44,854 bases of DNA, from contig JADBKU010000026.1 of the NCBI GenBank assembly GCA_014896235.1, positions 1-44,854 on the forward strand, in the 5' to 3' direction. Both the position numbers and the translations under genes were made by a program. Positions within the stretch are counted from its first letter, which is position 1. Each line of letters begins with the position of its first letter. The stretch is from a bacterium (lineage in GTDB: Bacteria; Desulfobacterota; Binatia; Binatales; Binataceae). The notes below the pieces were generated by a model that was not told the origin of the DNA, made no database searches, and worked only from the letters and a program-made list of their open reading frames with translations. This document shows positions 1-6,754 of the stretch, piece by piece.

Positions 1-44
1 GTGGGCCAAATCTGAATATCAAAGTGGGCCAATCCGCATTGTCA
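1..44. mobile_element. IS21-like transposon terminus, cut by the window edge
   Basis: The nonamer GTGGGCCAA occurs twice (1-9 and 24-32) and the block ends ...TTGTCA at 44. Repeated short motifs inside the tip and a TG...CA terminus are features known for IS21-family ends. No transposase is visible because the element would continue beyond position 1. The sequence after 44 is an IS3 transposase fragment, so this element appears to have inserted into an older IS3 copy. Seen: the repeats and the CA end. Inferred: family and boundary. Confidence 0.45.
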
Positions 45-184
45 AAAGCAGCTCAGGCGTTTGCGTTGTCGGCGCCGGCGCAAACGACAGCCCTTCCTCG
101 CGATACCTGCGCTCTATACGTTTGTGGTTTACACGCCAGCCTTCGCGCCGGATCATCTGGGAAAGCAGCGGACAGCCCCAGCGC
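45..184 (-). pseudogene. IS3-family transposase OrfB fragment
   Basis: Reading the minus strand downstream of orfA gives an open stretch with the conserved IS3 OrfB segment IRREGWRVNHKRIERRYREE, which normally lies before the DDE catalytic core. The roughly 60 residues that should separate OrfA from this segment are missing (the orfA stop codon is nearly adjacent), and the catalytic domain is gone, replaced by the IS21-like end at 1-44. The element is therefore dead: an internal deletion plus a truncation. Confidence 0.6.
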
Positions 185-430
185 CTATTTCAGCGCCCGG
201 AGGTCGAGCGCTTGGTCGGCAACGATCGACTTCAGGCGTCGCTTCTCTTCTTCCAGCCGCCGCAGTCCCCGCATCTCGGAGACCTCCAGCCCGCCGTACT
301 TGCTCCGCCAGGCGTAGAAGGTCGCGTCCGAGACCTCATGCCGCCGGCACAGCTCGCTGACCTTCGCTGCCGCCTCCGCCTCCTTCAGCGCCCCAATGAT
401 CTGTCCCTCGCTAAACCGTGCGCGTTTCAT
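185..430 (-). CDS. IS3-family transposase OrfA (remnant element)
   Basis: 81 residues with the typical HTH_Tnp_1 start MKRARFSEGQIIGALKEAE, an HTH around residues 20-50 (VSELCRRHEVSDATFYAWRS) and the leucine-rich coil RRLEEEKRRLKSIVADQALD that mediates dimerisation. OrfA proteins bind the IS ends and are fused to OrfB by -1 frameshifting. Here the C-terminus is a little short (families are about 85-100 residues) and OrfB is broken, so it cannot support transposition by itself. The outer IS3 end probably lies around 445-485, just upstream of the start. Confidence 0.72.
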   Translation of the reverse strand: MKRARFSEGQIIGALKEAEAAAKVSELCRRHEVSDATFYAWRSKYGGLEVSEMRGLRRLEEEKRRLKSIVADQALDLRALK

Positions 431-762
431 GCCTGCCTTCCTTCCCGGCCGACACTAACCTATCGCCGGGATACTTCCAGGGGGTAAGGCCAATATCCTT
501 CGCGTCCTCCTTTCTTCTTCATAAGATATTCGCGCCCGCCGGCGCGCTCGAAGCCGAGAAAAGCTTCCGCAGGACCCGGGCTGCCGAAACTCATCGCGGC
601 GCTGCGCGCTCAGGACGACGAGATCGATCGCCGACTTGATAATCGAAGGAGAGCGGCCTAGATGACGATCGAGCCGCTACTCAAATTCCACAACCAAGCG
701 GACATTCCCTGGCGTGGGTCGCTTCGCTTCAGAAGAAATTCCGGATAATCTTCCGTCGGCGG
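431..762. other. Intergenic stretch between IS3 remnant and tRNA; no confident gene
   Basis: The first 50 bases probably hold the outer end of the IS3 copy (a C/G-rich block around 474-485). Around 510-660 one plus-strand frame is open and protein-like near its end (LPKLIAALRAQDDEIDRRL, stop at about 658-660), but it has no clear start and I do not recognise it. It could be the C-terminal remnant of a chromosomal gene displaced by the IS. The segment next to the tRNA probably holds its promoter, but I see no convincing -35/-10 pair. Confidence 0.3.
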
Positions 763-839
763 GCGCCCGTAGCTCAACTGGACAGAGCATCGGACTTCGG
801 ATCCGAGGGTTGGGGGTTCGAATCCCTCCGGGCGCGCCA
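763..839 (+). tRNA. tRNA-Arg (anticodon TCG)
   Basis: A 77-nt cloverleaf: acceptor arms GCGCCCG (763-769) and CGGGCGC (829-835), discriminator G836, encoded CCA 837-839. Anticodon stem TCGGA/TCCGA encloses loop CTTCGGA, giving anticodon TCG (reads CGA arginine codons). The T arm GGGGGTTCGAATCCCTC carries the expected TTCGAAT. The gene is complete and serves as the integration site of the adjacent island, whose left attachment repeat starts within the anticodon arm and runs to the CCA. The inserted element restores the 3' half, so the tRNA stays functional. Confidence 0.96.
794..839 (+). repeat. attL: left 46-bp direct repeat (3' half of tRNA-Arg)
   Basis: Identical over 46 bp to 19865-19910: begins ACTTCGGATCCGAGGG in the anticodon arm and ends GGGCGCGCCA at the encoded CCA. 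Bases immediately outside differ (GG versus TA on the left, A versus G on the right), which defines the repeat limits. This is the classic attachment core of a tyrosine-integrase element inserted in a tRNA 3' end. Confidence 0.92.
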
Positions 840-872
840 AAGATTTCTTCGTAAATTCAAGTATTTAGCGCA

Positions 873-978
873 AATAGACAAAATGCCGCCGTCAGTTCGC
901 GATGCAGGTATAGACGGAGAATAGACGCTTGAGGCGATCGGGTAAATTCCACAGAATCTGTCGAACTGATTAGACGGG
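873..978 (+). repeat. Left-end integrase arm-type repeats (TAGACG family)
   Basis: Copies at 873-880 (AATAGACA), 909-917 (TATAGACGG), 919-928 (GAATAGACGC) and 969-978 (ATTAGACGGG). The same motif occurs three times at 19716-19745 near the other junction, and GAATAGACGC is identical at both ends. Tyrosine integrases with an N-terminal arm-binding domain bind such direct repeats flanking the core site. The assignment to integrase binding is inferred from position and sharing between ends. Confidence 0.55.
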
Positions 979-1247
979 TGCGGCGATCTAGTGAGGCGTG
1001 GAGTCCGTTCGTTGCGCTAGGGGTGGTCGGGGATACCTTACCCCGGCATCCATTTTCGACCATACGGCGGTAGAGCAGCCCATCCCACCACACTCGATGT
1101 CTCTCCCCATCGCGCTAATTTTCTCCAGTACATCCGTTGAAACGGAAAATTCCGTGGCGATCACGCAGTCACGGCCATAGTTTTAAGGCGTTTCAAATGT
1201 TTTTCAACTGAGATAGCACGAACTCCACCCAATGCTTTAAGCGCATT
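979..1247. other. Non-coding left end of the island
   Basis: No supported gene between the left arm-type repeats and the stop codon of the DUF499 gene. Short open frames on both strands here have no ribosome binding site and no recognisable motif. It probably serves as attachment and termination space. Confidence 0.4.
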
Positions 1248-4200
1248 TCATTCGCGCCGTTTCAATGAAAGCTCTTTGGACACCTTAGCGAGTAGCTCGT
1301 TGAGCTTGTTGACCACATCTTGCGCCGGAGACGAATCGCGACTATCGAGCTCCAAGCGAAAATGGAATTTCAAGTCTGCCGCGCCCGCGGTCTGGCGAAG
1401 CTCGGCTAGGTGGTCAGCCAAATCCTGAATTTCACTCGGACGCAGATCCGCCTCTGCCACAAATCCGTTCGAATTTGGCGTTAATCGCGAATCGTTCGGC
1501 TCCCGGAGAGGGGTGCGAACACGAAATTTAATGTTTTGAGCGGCGGCGAACTCGCATGGCCATGGTGCTGAATTCAACGCCGGTTCGATCAATCGCGCAC
1601 GGATCGCGCCGTCAATTGCATCGCGAACCGTCGCCCAAGGCAGATTGATGCCGGCCTTCTTCGACAGCGCGACTGCCATGGCGAGGGCGGTGGTCGCATC
1701 GTCGGTCCAAACCTCAGGCAAATTAGCCGGAGTGAGGTCCGTCGCCGGAATCGGCGGTGGTGGCGACTGAAGCTTGGCGTCATCGGTCAAAAGTCCCGCG
1801 GGAATGTCTTCGCTCAAGATACTCGCCTGTCCAGATGTCAGCCACAATTTACCTTGCTTGACCGCCTCAGAGATCGCGCCGACCAGCGCTTCGCGAGACG
1901 CTTTGGGTATGGTGCTCGGCTCTTCGTAGCCGCCTTTATCGATCTTTGCCACGAAGCCGCCGGAGAAATAGTTGCAGATGTCGCCGAACGAGACGGCCGC
2001 GTCGGTCCAGAGTCCCGGAAGCCGGCCGGGAGCGAGAAGGTCAGCCGGAACTTCAGCCAGTTCGGCCGCTTCGGGGAGAACCACTTCAAGACTCGGATCT
2101 TTGAGTGCGGCTTCGTCCGGTTCCTGCCGCCAGAAGGTTCGAACCGAGCGATCGGGCCGGACGACGCGAAGTACGAATTGTCCTTCCCTACATCCCTGAA
2201 CCAGGGTGTCCAGAATGGCGCGCCGGTTGAGCATCTTGGGAAGCTGCGGCGAAAGCGCGAAGGCGCCGACCAGGTCTCTCAACCGCCGCGATGTTTCTCC
2301 CGCTCGCCACAGATTATAAGGACCATCGGGCAGCAGCGCTTCGGCGCTTATCGCCGTGTCCTGGATGCGCGAACGGCCGTCCTCCTTGATTTTGGCGAAT
2401 AACGAGGGGCCGTCAGGCGTGATCTTGAACGCCTGAACCTCGTTCTTCTCAGATACGGTGACGACAATACAGTAGGCCTGCTGGATAGCTTCCGCGATCT
2501 TCGATCGCGCGCCGCTTATGTTTGCGGACAAAGTCGCCTCGCGGATCGGGTCGAGCTCCTGCCCCTTCAATTGGTCCTTGAGCTGGCTGCGCACCTCTTC
2601 CCATCCGAGATAGTCGCGGATGCGATTGCGCGCGGCCTCGATTCCGTCGCGCGAAGGCACGGCCAGCACCACCGCATTCCGATAATTCCGCGGTTTGTCG
2701 GGTCCGGTGGTCTCGTCGATAAAGCGTTTTGCTTCCGCGCTTGGCTTGCCCGAGTCCGACGCGGCGCGCGGGCCGAGAACCGCGAAGTGAAACTCGCCGT
2801 CGTCTTCGATATCGTTCGGGCGTTTCGGAAGATTGTGGACCACGGCGCCTGCGGCTGACGCTCCCGCCGTCAGGCTCTTAAGCTTGCCGATTTGGTCGAT
2901 AAGTTGCTGCTCGATTATGTCAGCGGAGACCCGCTGGCAGGCGTCGAAATGCATCTGCCGCAGATTCGGCCGCGAGCCCAGCCGCCATGACTTGGGCAGT
3001 TGCTTCGCTGCTCCGTTGCCGCGATCAACGTCGCTGATACCCGCTTCGTCGAGGAACCACGATACCTCGCTCCATCGCATCAGCGCTTTTTCAAACTCAA
3101 TCCGGTCCGGTCGCGTCGCGCCTGCCAGGACCATCAGGTCGCGCGTGAGCGCCTTCTGCCCGATCGGCTGCGAATGCAGGAACGTCGCGAACACCGCCTG
3201 TTCGAGCTCGCGGAATTTGAGCGCTGGACTTTCCGCCTCAACCTCGCGCGCCTTCTCAAGCTCGCCCTCGAGAATCGCCGTCCATTCCTGCTTCCGACCC
3301 TCGTATTCCTCCGTCGCCGCCGTGGTCGTCAGCTCGCGCGCGGCCTCGGAGATTCCGCCCTTGCCCGGCTCGGTAAGAAAGCTGCTTGCCGAGACCAGGG
3401 GACATTCGTCCCATCGCTCCGCCTCGCGCAGCGCCAGCGCGAAGGTCCGCAGCACGCCGCGCGTACGTTGGAAGCCTTCGAGCTGAGTCCACTTGGTGTA
3501 GAAAAGCTCGATCAAATCCGGATGGAACGGGTAGCTCGCGACGAACCTTTGCTCCGCCGCCTTGCCGTCCTTGCGCGTCTGGTCGTCGAGCTCGGAAATT
3601 CCCTTCAGCGCCGCGACCACATGGCTGCGGAAGCTCTCGCGGTTGCCGATCGAATCCGCGACGAAGAACCGCCTGCGCAAGACCTCGGCGACGTCGTCCT
3701 TGAGCACCGGCTGAACGCCTTCTTCGCGCTCGCGCCGGAAGATGTTGTAAAGGTCGCCCGTGATCTGCTTGCCGAGCGTGTCGCTTTTGCGCGGATCGGT
3801 CGCCAGCAGCGACGCGATCACCGCCGAGTGCTCCACCTTGGTCGCCGCTTGGGTGAGATACTGGAAGAAGTTCAGCAGCCGGTCGTTCCAAGCGGTATCG
3901 AGATCGACCGCCGCGCGCGCGAACATCAGGACCTCGTCAATAAGAATCAAAGTCGCCAAATTCTCGCGGCTCGGCAATGCGAGCAACTCGGCCAGGAGGT
4001 TTTCCGCGGGCGGCGTCTTGCGCTCCTCTTCGCTCCCTTCGGCGCTGAGCAGTCTTAAACCATCGGCGCCGGCGATCTGGAACGCCATCACGCTCCACGG
4101 ATTCTTAAGCCATCGCAGCTCGCCCTTCGGCCCCCGCACCTCCATCCCTTTTTCCGCGTCGAGCTTGTCGAACGGCAGCACCGCAATTCGCGCCCGGGGC

Positions 4201-4574
4201 GGTTTCGCGCCGATATGCTCGACGAACTCTTTGACCGCCGGCAGATCGGGCAGTTTGTCCGGATCGTTCACCAGGTGCCAAAGCGTGATCAGCGAATGGG
4301 TCTTGCCGCCGCCGTAGGTCAGTTCGAGCTGGCGGACGGCTTTCTCGCTTTTGCCGGCGAGCCGCAGCATGACATCCTTGGCCAACTCGCGAAGATTGAA
4401 TGTCGGATAGGTGAGCGAAAAGAATTCGCGCGCGTCCTGATAGACCGGCTTCGCCTTGCCCATCGCCACGTCGTAGAGATCGGCGGCGAAGATGTTGAGC
4501 GACAGCTCTCCGGATTTCAGGTCGGGGCGTATCTTGACGACCTTATGCCACGGCGTCCATGCGAGTTTGCTCAT
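1248..4574 (-). CDS. DUF499 (COG1483) AAA+ family ATPase of a predicted defence cassette
   Basis: 1108 residues from the ATG at 4574, which begins the conserved SKLAWTPWHKVVKIRPDL; an upstream in-frame extension to 4724 is out of character and overlaps the neighbouring toxin. Walker A GGGKTH at residues 88-93 and Walker B LILIDE at about 209-214 give the P-loop core. The N-terminal LAKDVMLRLAG...RQLELTYGGGKTHSL block and the following DP-rich loop are typical of DUF499. The C-terminal third looks like winged-helix and small alpha/beta domains. Family members occur beside DUF1156 methyltransferases and SNF2 helicases in defence islands. Role inferred: ATP-dependent DNA sensing or remodelling. 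It follows the DUF433/DUF5615 pair by 50 bp on the same strand, so transcription probably starts in 5239-5415, separately from the methyltransferase. Confidence 0.88.
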   Translation of the reverse strand: MSKLAWTPWHKVVKIRPDLKSGELSLNIFAADLYDVAMGKAKPVYQDAREFFSLTYPTFNLRELAKDVMLRLAGKSEKAVRQLELTYGGGKTHSLITLWHLVNDPDKLPDLPAVKEFVEHIGAKPPRARIAVLPFDKLDAEKGMEVRGPKGELRWLKNPWSVMAFQIAGADGLRLLSAEGSEEERKTPPAENLLAELLALPSRENLATLILIDEVLMFARAAVDLDTAWNDRLLNFFQYLTQAATKVEHSAVIASLLATDPRKSDTLGKQITGDLYNIFRREREEGVQPVLKDDVAEVLRRRFFVADSIGNRESFRSHVVAALKGISELDDQTRKDGKAAEQRFVASYPFHPDLIELFYTKWTQLEGFQRTRGVLRTFALALREAERWDECPLVSASSFLTEPGKGGISEAARELTTTAATEEYEGRKQEWTAILEGELEKAREVEAESPALKFRELEQAVFATFLHSQPIGQKALTRDLMVLAGATRPDRIEFEKALMRWSEVSWFLDEAGISDVDRGNGAAKQLPKSWRLGSRPNLRQMHFDACQRVSADIIEQQLIDQIGKLKSLTAGASAAGAVVHNLPKRPNDIEDDGEFHFAVLGPRAASDSGKPSAEAKRFIDETTGPDKPRNYRNAVVLAVPSRDGIEAARNRIRDYLGWEEVRSQLKDQLKGQELDPIREATLSANISGARSKIAEAIQQAYCIVVTVSEKNEVQAFKITPDGPSLFAKIKEDGRSRIQDTAISAEALLPDGPYNLWRAGETSRRLRDLVGAFALSPQLPKMLNRRAILDTLVQGCREGQFVLRVVRPDRSVRTFWRQEPDEAALKDPSLEVVLPEAAELAEVPADLLAPGRLPGLWTDAAVSFGDICNYFSGGFVAKIDKGGYEEPSTIPKASREALVGAISEAVKQGKLWLTSGQASILSEDIPAGLLTDDAKLQSPPPPIPATDLTPANLPEVWTDDATTALAMAVALSKKAGINLPWATVRDAIDGAIRARLIEPALNSAPWPCEFAAAQNIKFRVRTPLREPNDSRLTPNSNGFVAEADLRPSEIQDLADHLAELRQTAGAADLKFHFRLELDSRDSSPAQDVVNKLNELLAKVSKELSLKRRE

Positions 4575-4624
4575 TGTCGTCGTTCGAAAACTGCTCTTCT
4601 TCCTCTTGCTATTCGAGCTGAGTC

Positions 4625-4999
4625 TTACTTGTCCCTGCCGACGGGAAGTCGGCGAATGCGGGTCGCTGACTCCTCGATGATCACAACAGCGCCGGCCCTC
4701 AACGGTTCTTCGATCTCGTTCCAAGCATCGGCTAACCGCCGGAGCATTCGCGCAGTCTCAATGCGGCGAAGCCGGTAGATGACTACCGACGGCGCCCGGT
4801 CGCCGCTGAATGCCAGCAGCTGGCCATAGTCAAGATCGTGGGTGAGCACACATTCGCCCCGGTTTCTCGCGACGGCCAGAATCTCAGAGTCTGCGGCACG
4901 AGCCATGCCGATGTCCGCAACGTGGCGGCACTCATGCCCCAGAGGGGCGAGCTGCTTCGCCATCTCGCGCGGCAAATTCATGTTGAGCAAGAATTTCAC
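4625..4999 (-). CDS. DUF5615 PIN-like toxin-type protein, first catalytic Asp replaced by Asn
   Basis: 124 residues, GTG start overlapping the DUF433 stop by four bases (GTGA). The family signature LL(D)MNLP near the N-terminus, the segment [20 protein letters not shown] and THDLDYG around residues 73-79 are clear. DUF5615 proteins are mini-PIN RNases paired with DUF433 antitoxins. The residue that is normally the first metal-binding Asp reads Asn here (FLLNMNLP, codon AAC), while the second acidic cluster DLDYG is intact. The nuclease may therefore be weak or dead. It precedes DUF499 by 50 bp, so it may have been retained as part of that transcript. Confidence 0.85.
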   Translation of the reverse strand: MKFLLNMNLPREMAKQLAPLGHECRHVADIGMARAADSEILAVARNRGECVLTHDLDYGQLLAFSGDRAPSVVIYRLRRIETARMLRRLADAWNEIEEPLRAGAVVIIEESATRIRRLPVGRDK

Positions 5000-5238
5000 G
5001 AGTGCTCCAGCGGAACGACCCTCTCCTCCATGAGAGCAGCGGCGAAGCCTAGCGCCTGGTAGATGTCTTCCCGTTCAAGCTCTGGCCATTGCCTCAGCAT
5101 CTCGTCGATGCTCATACCGCCGCTCAGGTACGCGAGGATCGAGGCGACGGGCATCCTAAGTCCACGAACGCACGGTTTGCCAAAGCACTTCTCGGGGTCC
5201 ATCGTGATGCGATCAAACTGATGGTGTTTAATTTCCAT
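4996..5238 (-). CDS. DUF433 antitoxin
   Basis: 80 residues with the DUF433 hallmarks [21 protein letters not shown], then [20 protein letters not shown] and [14 protein letters not shown], forming a winged-helix-like DNA-binding fold. ATG at 5238 has GGAG eight bases upstream. It is the antitoxin and probable autorepressor for the overlapping DUF5615 gene. It is divergent from the RHH/MazF pair that starts at 5416, so the 177-bp gap contains both promoters. Confidence 0.87.
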   Translation of the reverse strand: MEIKHHQFDRITMDPEKCFGKPCVRGLRMPVASILAYLSGGMSIDEMLRQWPELEREDIYQALGFAAALMEERVVPLEHS

Positions 5239-5415
5239 GGCTTGGCTCCAATGAATCCTGAATCAATCCCCATCTCGCGCGGGCAAAACTGACGCGAGTT
5301 CGTCCTCGACATCGGGTCCATATTCCGCCGCAAGCCGTCCTGCTGGTTTGCCTTCCACCTCAAAGTTGCGCATATTGTGCTAGGATATCTCATCGGGGTA
5401 TTCGACGGGCATAGC

Positions 5416-5652
5416 ATGGAATCGATCTCGCTGAAACTGCCGGAAGAGCTGCTCGAAACCAGCGAGCGCTGCGCCAGGGCGCTCGGCATCCCGCGCGCCG
5501 AATACATCCGCCGCGCGATCGAGCGGATGAACCGTGAGGCCGAAGCCCGCGCCCGCGCCGAGCGGATCGCCGCCGCGTCGCGGAAGGTTCGCAAGGAAAG
5601 CATGCGGGTGAACGCGGAGTTCGCGAGAATCGAGCGCGACCCGGATGCCTGA
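5416..5652 (+). CDS. Ribbon-helix-helix (CopG/MazE-type) antitoxin
   Basis: 78 residues from ATG 5416: ESISLKLPEELLETSERCAR forms the beta strand and helix A, and GIPRAEYIRRAIERM helix B of an RHH fold (residues 1-40). A charged coil rich in Glu/Arg follows and would wrap the toxin. Its 3' end overlaps the MazF start by eight bases. An upstream GTG at 5377 is in frame, but the RHH strand normally starts within a few residues of the Met, so 5416 is chosen. It should repress its own promoter in 5239-5415. Confidence 0.82.
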   Translation: MESISLKLPEELLETSERCARALGIPRAEYIRRAIERMNREAEARARAERIAAASRKVRKESMRVNAEFARIERDPDA

Positions 5653-5989
5653 GCGCGGCGAGGTCTGGCTCGCCAATCTGAATCCCCGCCGGGGCACGGA
5701 GCCGGGCAAGACGCGGCCGGTGCTGATCGTCCAGGCGCAGGCGCTGCTCGACGCCGGCCATCCTTCAACCTTAATCATTCCGTTGACCACGAATCTGATA
5801 GACGATTCCGAGCCGTTGCGCATCCGCGTGCCCGCGCAGGCGTCGCTGCGGCGCGACTCCGACCTGCTCATCGACCAGCTCCGCGCCATCGACAATCGGC
5901 GCCTCGTGGAAGGCCCGCTCGCCCGCCTCGACGAGGCGATCATGGCCCGCGTCGCCGCCGCGCTCCGCGAGTTGCTCGAATTGGTATGA
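5645..5989 (+). CDS. mazF: MazF/PemK-type mRNA interferase toxin
   Basis: 114 residues. The N-terminal MPERGEVWLANLNPRRGTEP contains the MazF RGEVWL motif and the Pro-Gly loop, followed by GKTRPVLIVQ (catalytic Arg region) and LIIPLTTN. The C-terminal DLLIDQLRAIDNRRL closes the SH3-like barrel. MazF enzymes cleave single-stranded RNA at short motifs. All hallmark residues are present, so it looks active. It runs tail-to-tail toward the 241-residue gene on the other strand with a 37-bp gap. Confidence 0.9.
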   Translation: MPERGEVWLANLNPRRGTEPGKTRPVLIVQAQALLDAGHPSTLIIPLTTNLIDDSEPLRIRVPAQASLRRDSDLLIDQLRAIDNRRLVEGPLARLDEAIMARVAAALRELLELV

Positions 5990-6026
5990 ACTGAATTTCT
6001 GGACGGTCCGGGGTGTCAGCATAATC

Positions 6027-6752
6027 CTATGAAGTCGCCTGCGAGACCTCAGGCAGGTCCGGAAGCTCGCTTACGTTGATAAGCCACCAATATTTTACGA
6101 ACAGCGATCTAATCAGTTCGATACAGGGATTAACTCCGAGATGGTCGAGCCAGGCATCCAGAGAACCATTGACTGGCCTTGCCTTGAGTCCGATCTCGTC
6201 ATGATGTGCGACTTGCTTGTTCACAAAATTCCTGACCATTTCGGCGCACTCGCGGAGAGATGACTGGTCTCTGGAAATCATTTCCGCCGACAGCGATCGC
6301 ACTCCGACGCCGACAATTTCGTCAAAACGACGGTTCCCTTCCCGGCTCCATAACATGAACTGCTTCTGTTCTTCGACGCTCCAATGCGTGGTCTTAAACG
6401 GAGCATTCACATGGCGGTTGGAAACATACCTCCTAACAAAGCGGTCGCGCGTAAGAAGATCTGGATGGGGCGCGATTTCGTTCAGTAAACGAGCCAGGGA
6501 TACGCTCCTTTTGTCAGTATCCAGTTGGCAACGGATTTTGAGCGCGACCCACGACTGATAACTGATTCCAAGGGTTTGCAACGCGAGGAGCGATGCTTGA
6601 CCACGTATCAGCACCTTTGCGCACTCTTTAAGCCCGCGACGAGAGAGCAATAGATCGAATACAGAACCCCAGAGGCGATCGAGCCAAGCACACCAGAGCT
6701 TCAAGCGATCCGCCTCGTGCTCGACTGATCCAGATAGGTGGTCGCGAGTCAA
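6027..6752 (-). CDS. Unassigned 241-residue protein with AbiU2/HEPN-like C-terminal motif
   Basis: Mostly alpha-helical, rich in Arg, Leu and Trp, without signal peptide or membrane segments. Residues about 55-85 (SYQSWVALKIRCQLDTDKRS, then LARLLNEIAP) and the later NKQVAHHDE resemble the AbiU2/HEPN pattern RNK(V/I)xAHHD, but the Arg of that motif is Val here (FVNKQVAHHD). TTG start at 6752 is fixed by an unusually strong Shine-Dalgarno, AAGGAGGTGAG at 6759-6769, embedded in the end of the methyltransferase gene two bases away, so the two proteins are translationally coupled. It occupies the place where related cassettes carry other small partners. Function unknown; an RNase-like effector or inhibitor role is only inferred. 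Confidence 0.8.
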   Translation of the reverse strand: MTRDHLSGSVEHEADRLKLWCAWLDRLWGSVFDLLLSRRGLKECAKVLIRGQASLLALQTLGISYQSWVALKIRCQLDTDKRSVSLARLLNEIAPHPDLLTRDRFVRRYVSNRHVNAPFKTTHWSVEEQKQFMLWSREGNRRFDEIVGVGVRSLSAEMISRDQSSLRECAEMVRNFVNKQVAHHDEIGLKARPVNGSLDAWLDHLGVNPCIELIRSLFVKYWWLINVSELPDLPEVSQATS

Positions 6753-6754
6753 AG

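Noticed and set aside
658..840. Minus-strand ORF beginning ARPEGFEPPTLGSE
   Set aside because: It is the antisense translation of the tRNA-Arg 3' half, a well-known spurious annotation.
857..1180. Short ORFs at the left end of the island
   Set aside because: No ribosome sites, no motif, and both strands are equally open.
4575..4724. N-terminal extension of the DUF499 protein
   Set aside because: The extra 50 residues are low-complexity, overlap the DUF5615 gene and precede the conserved SKLAWTPWHK start.
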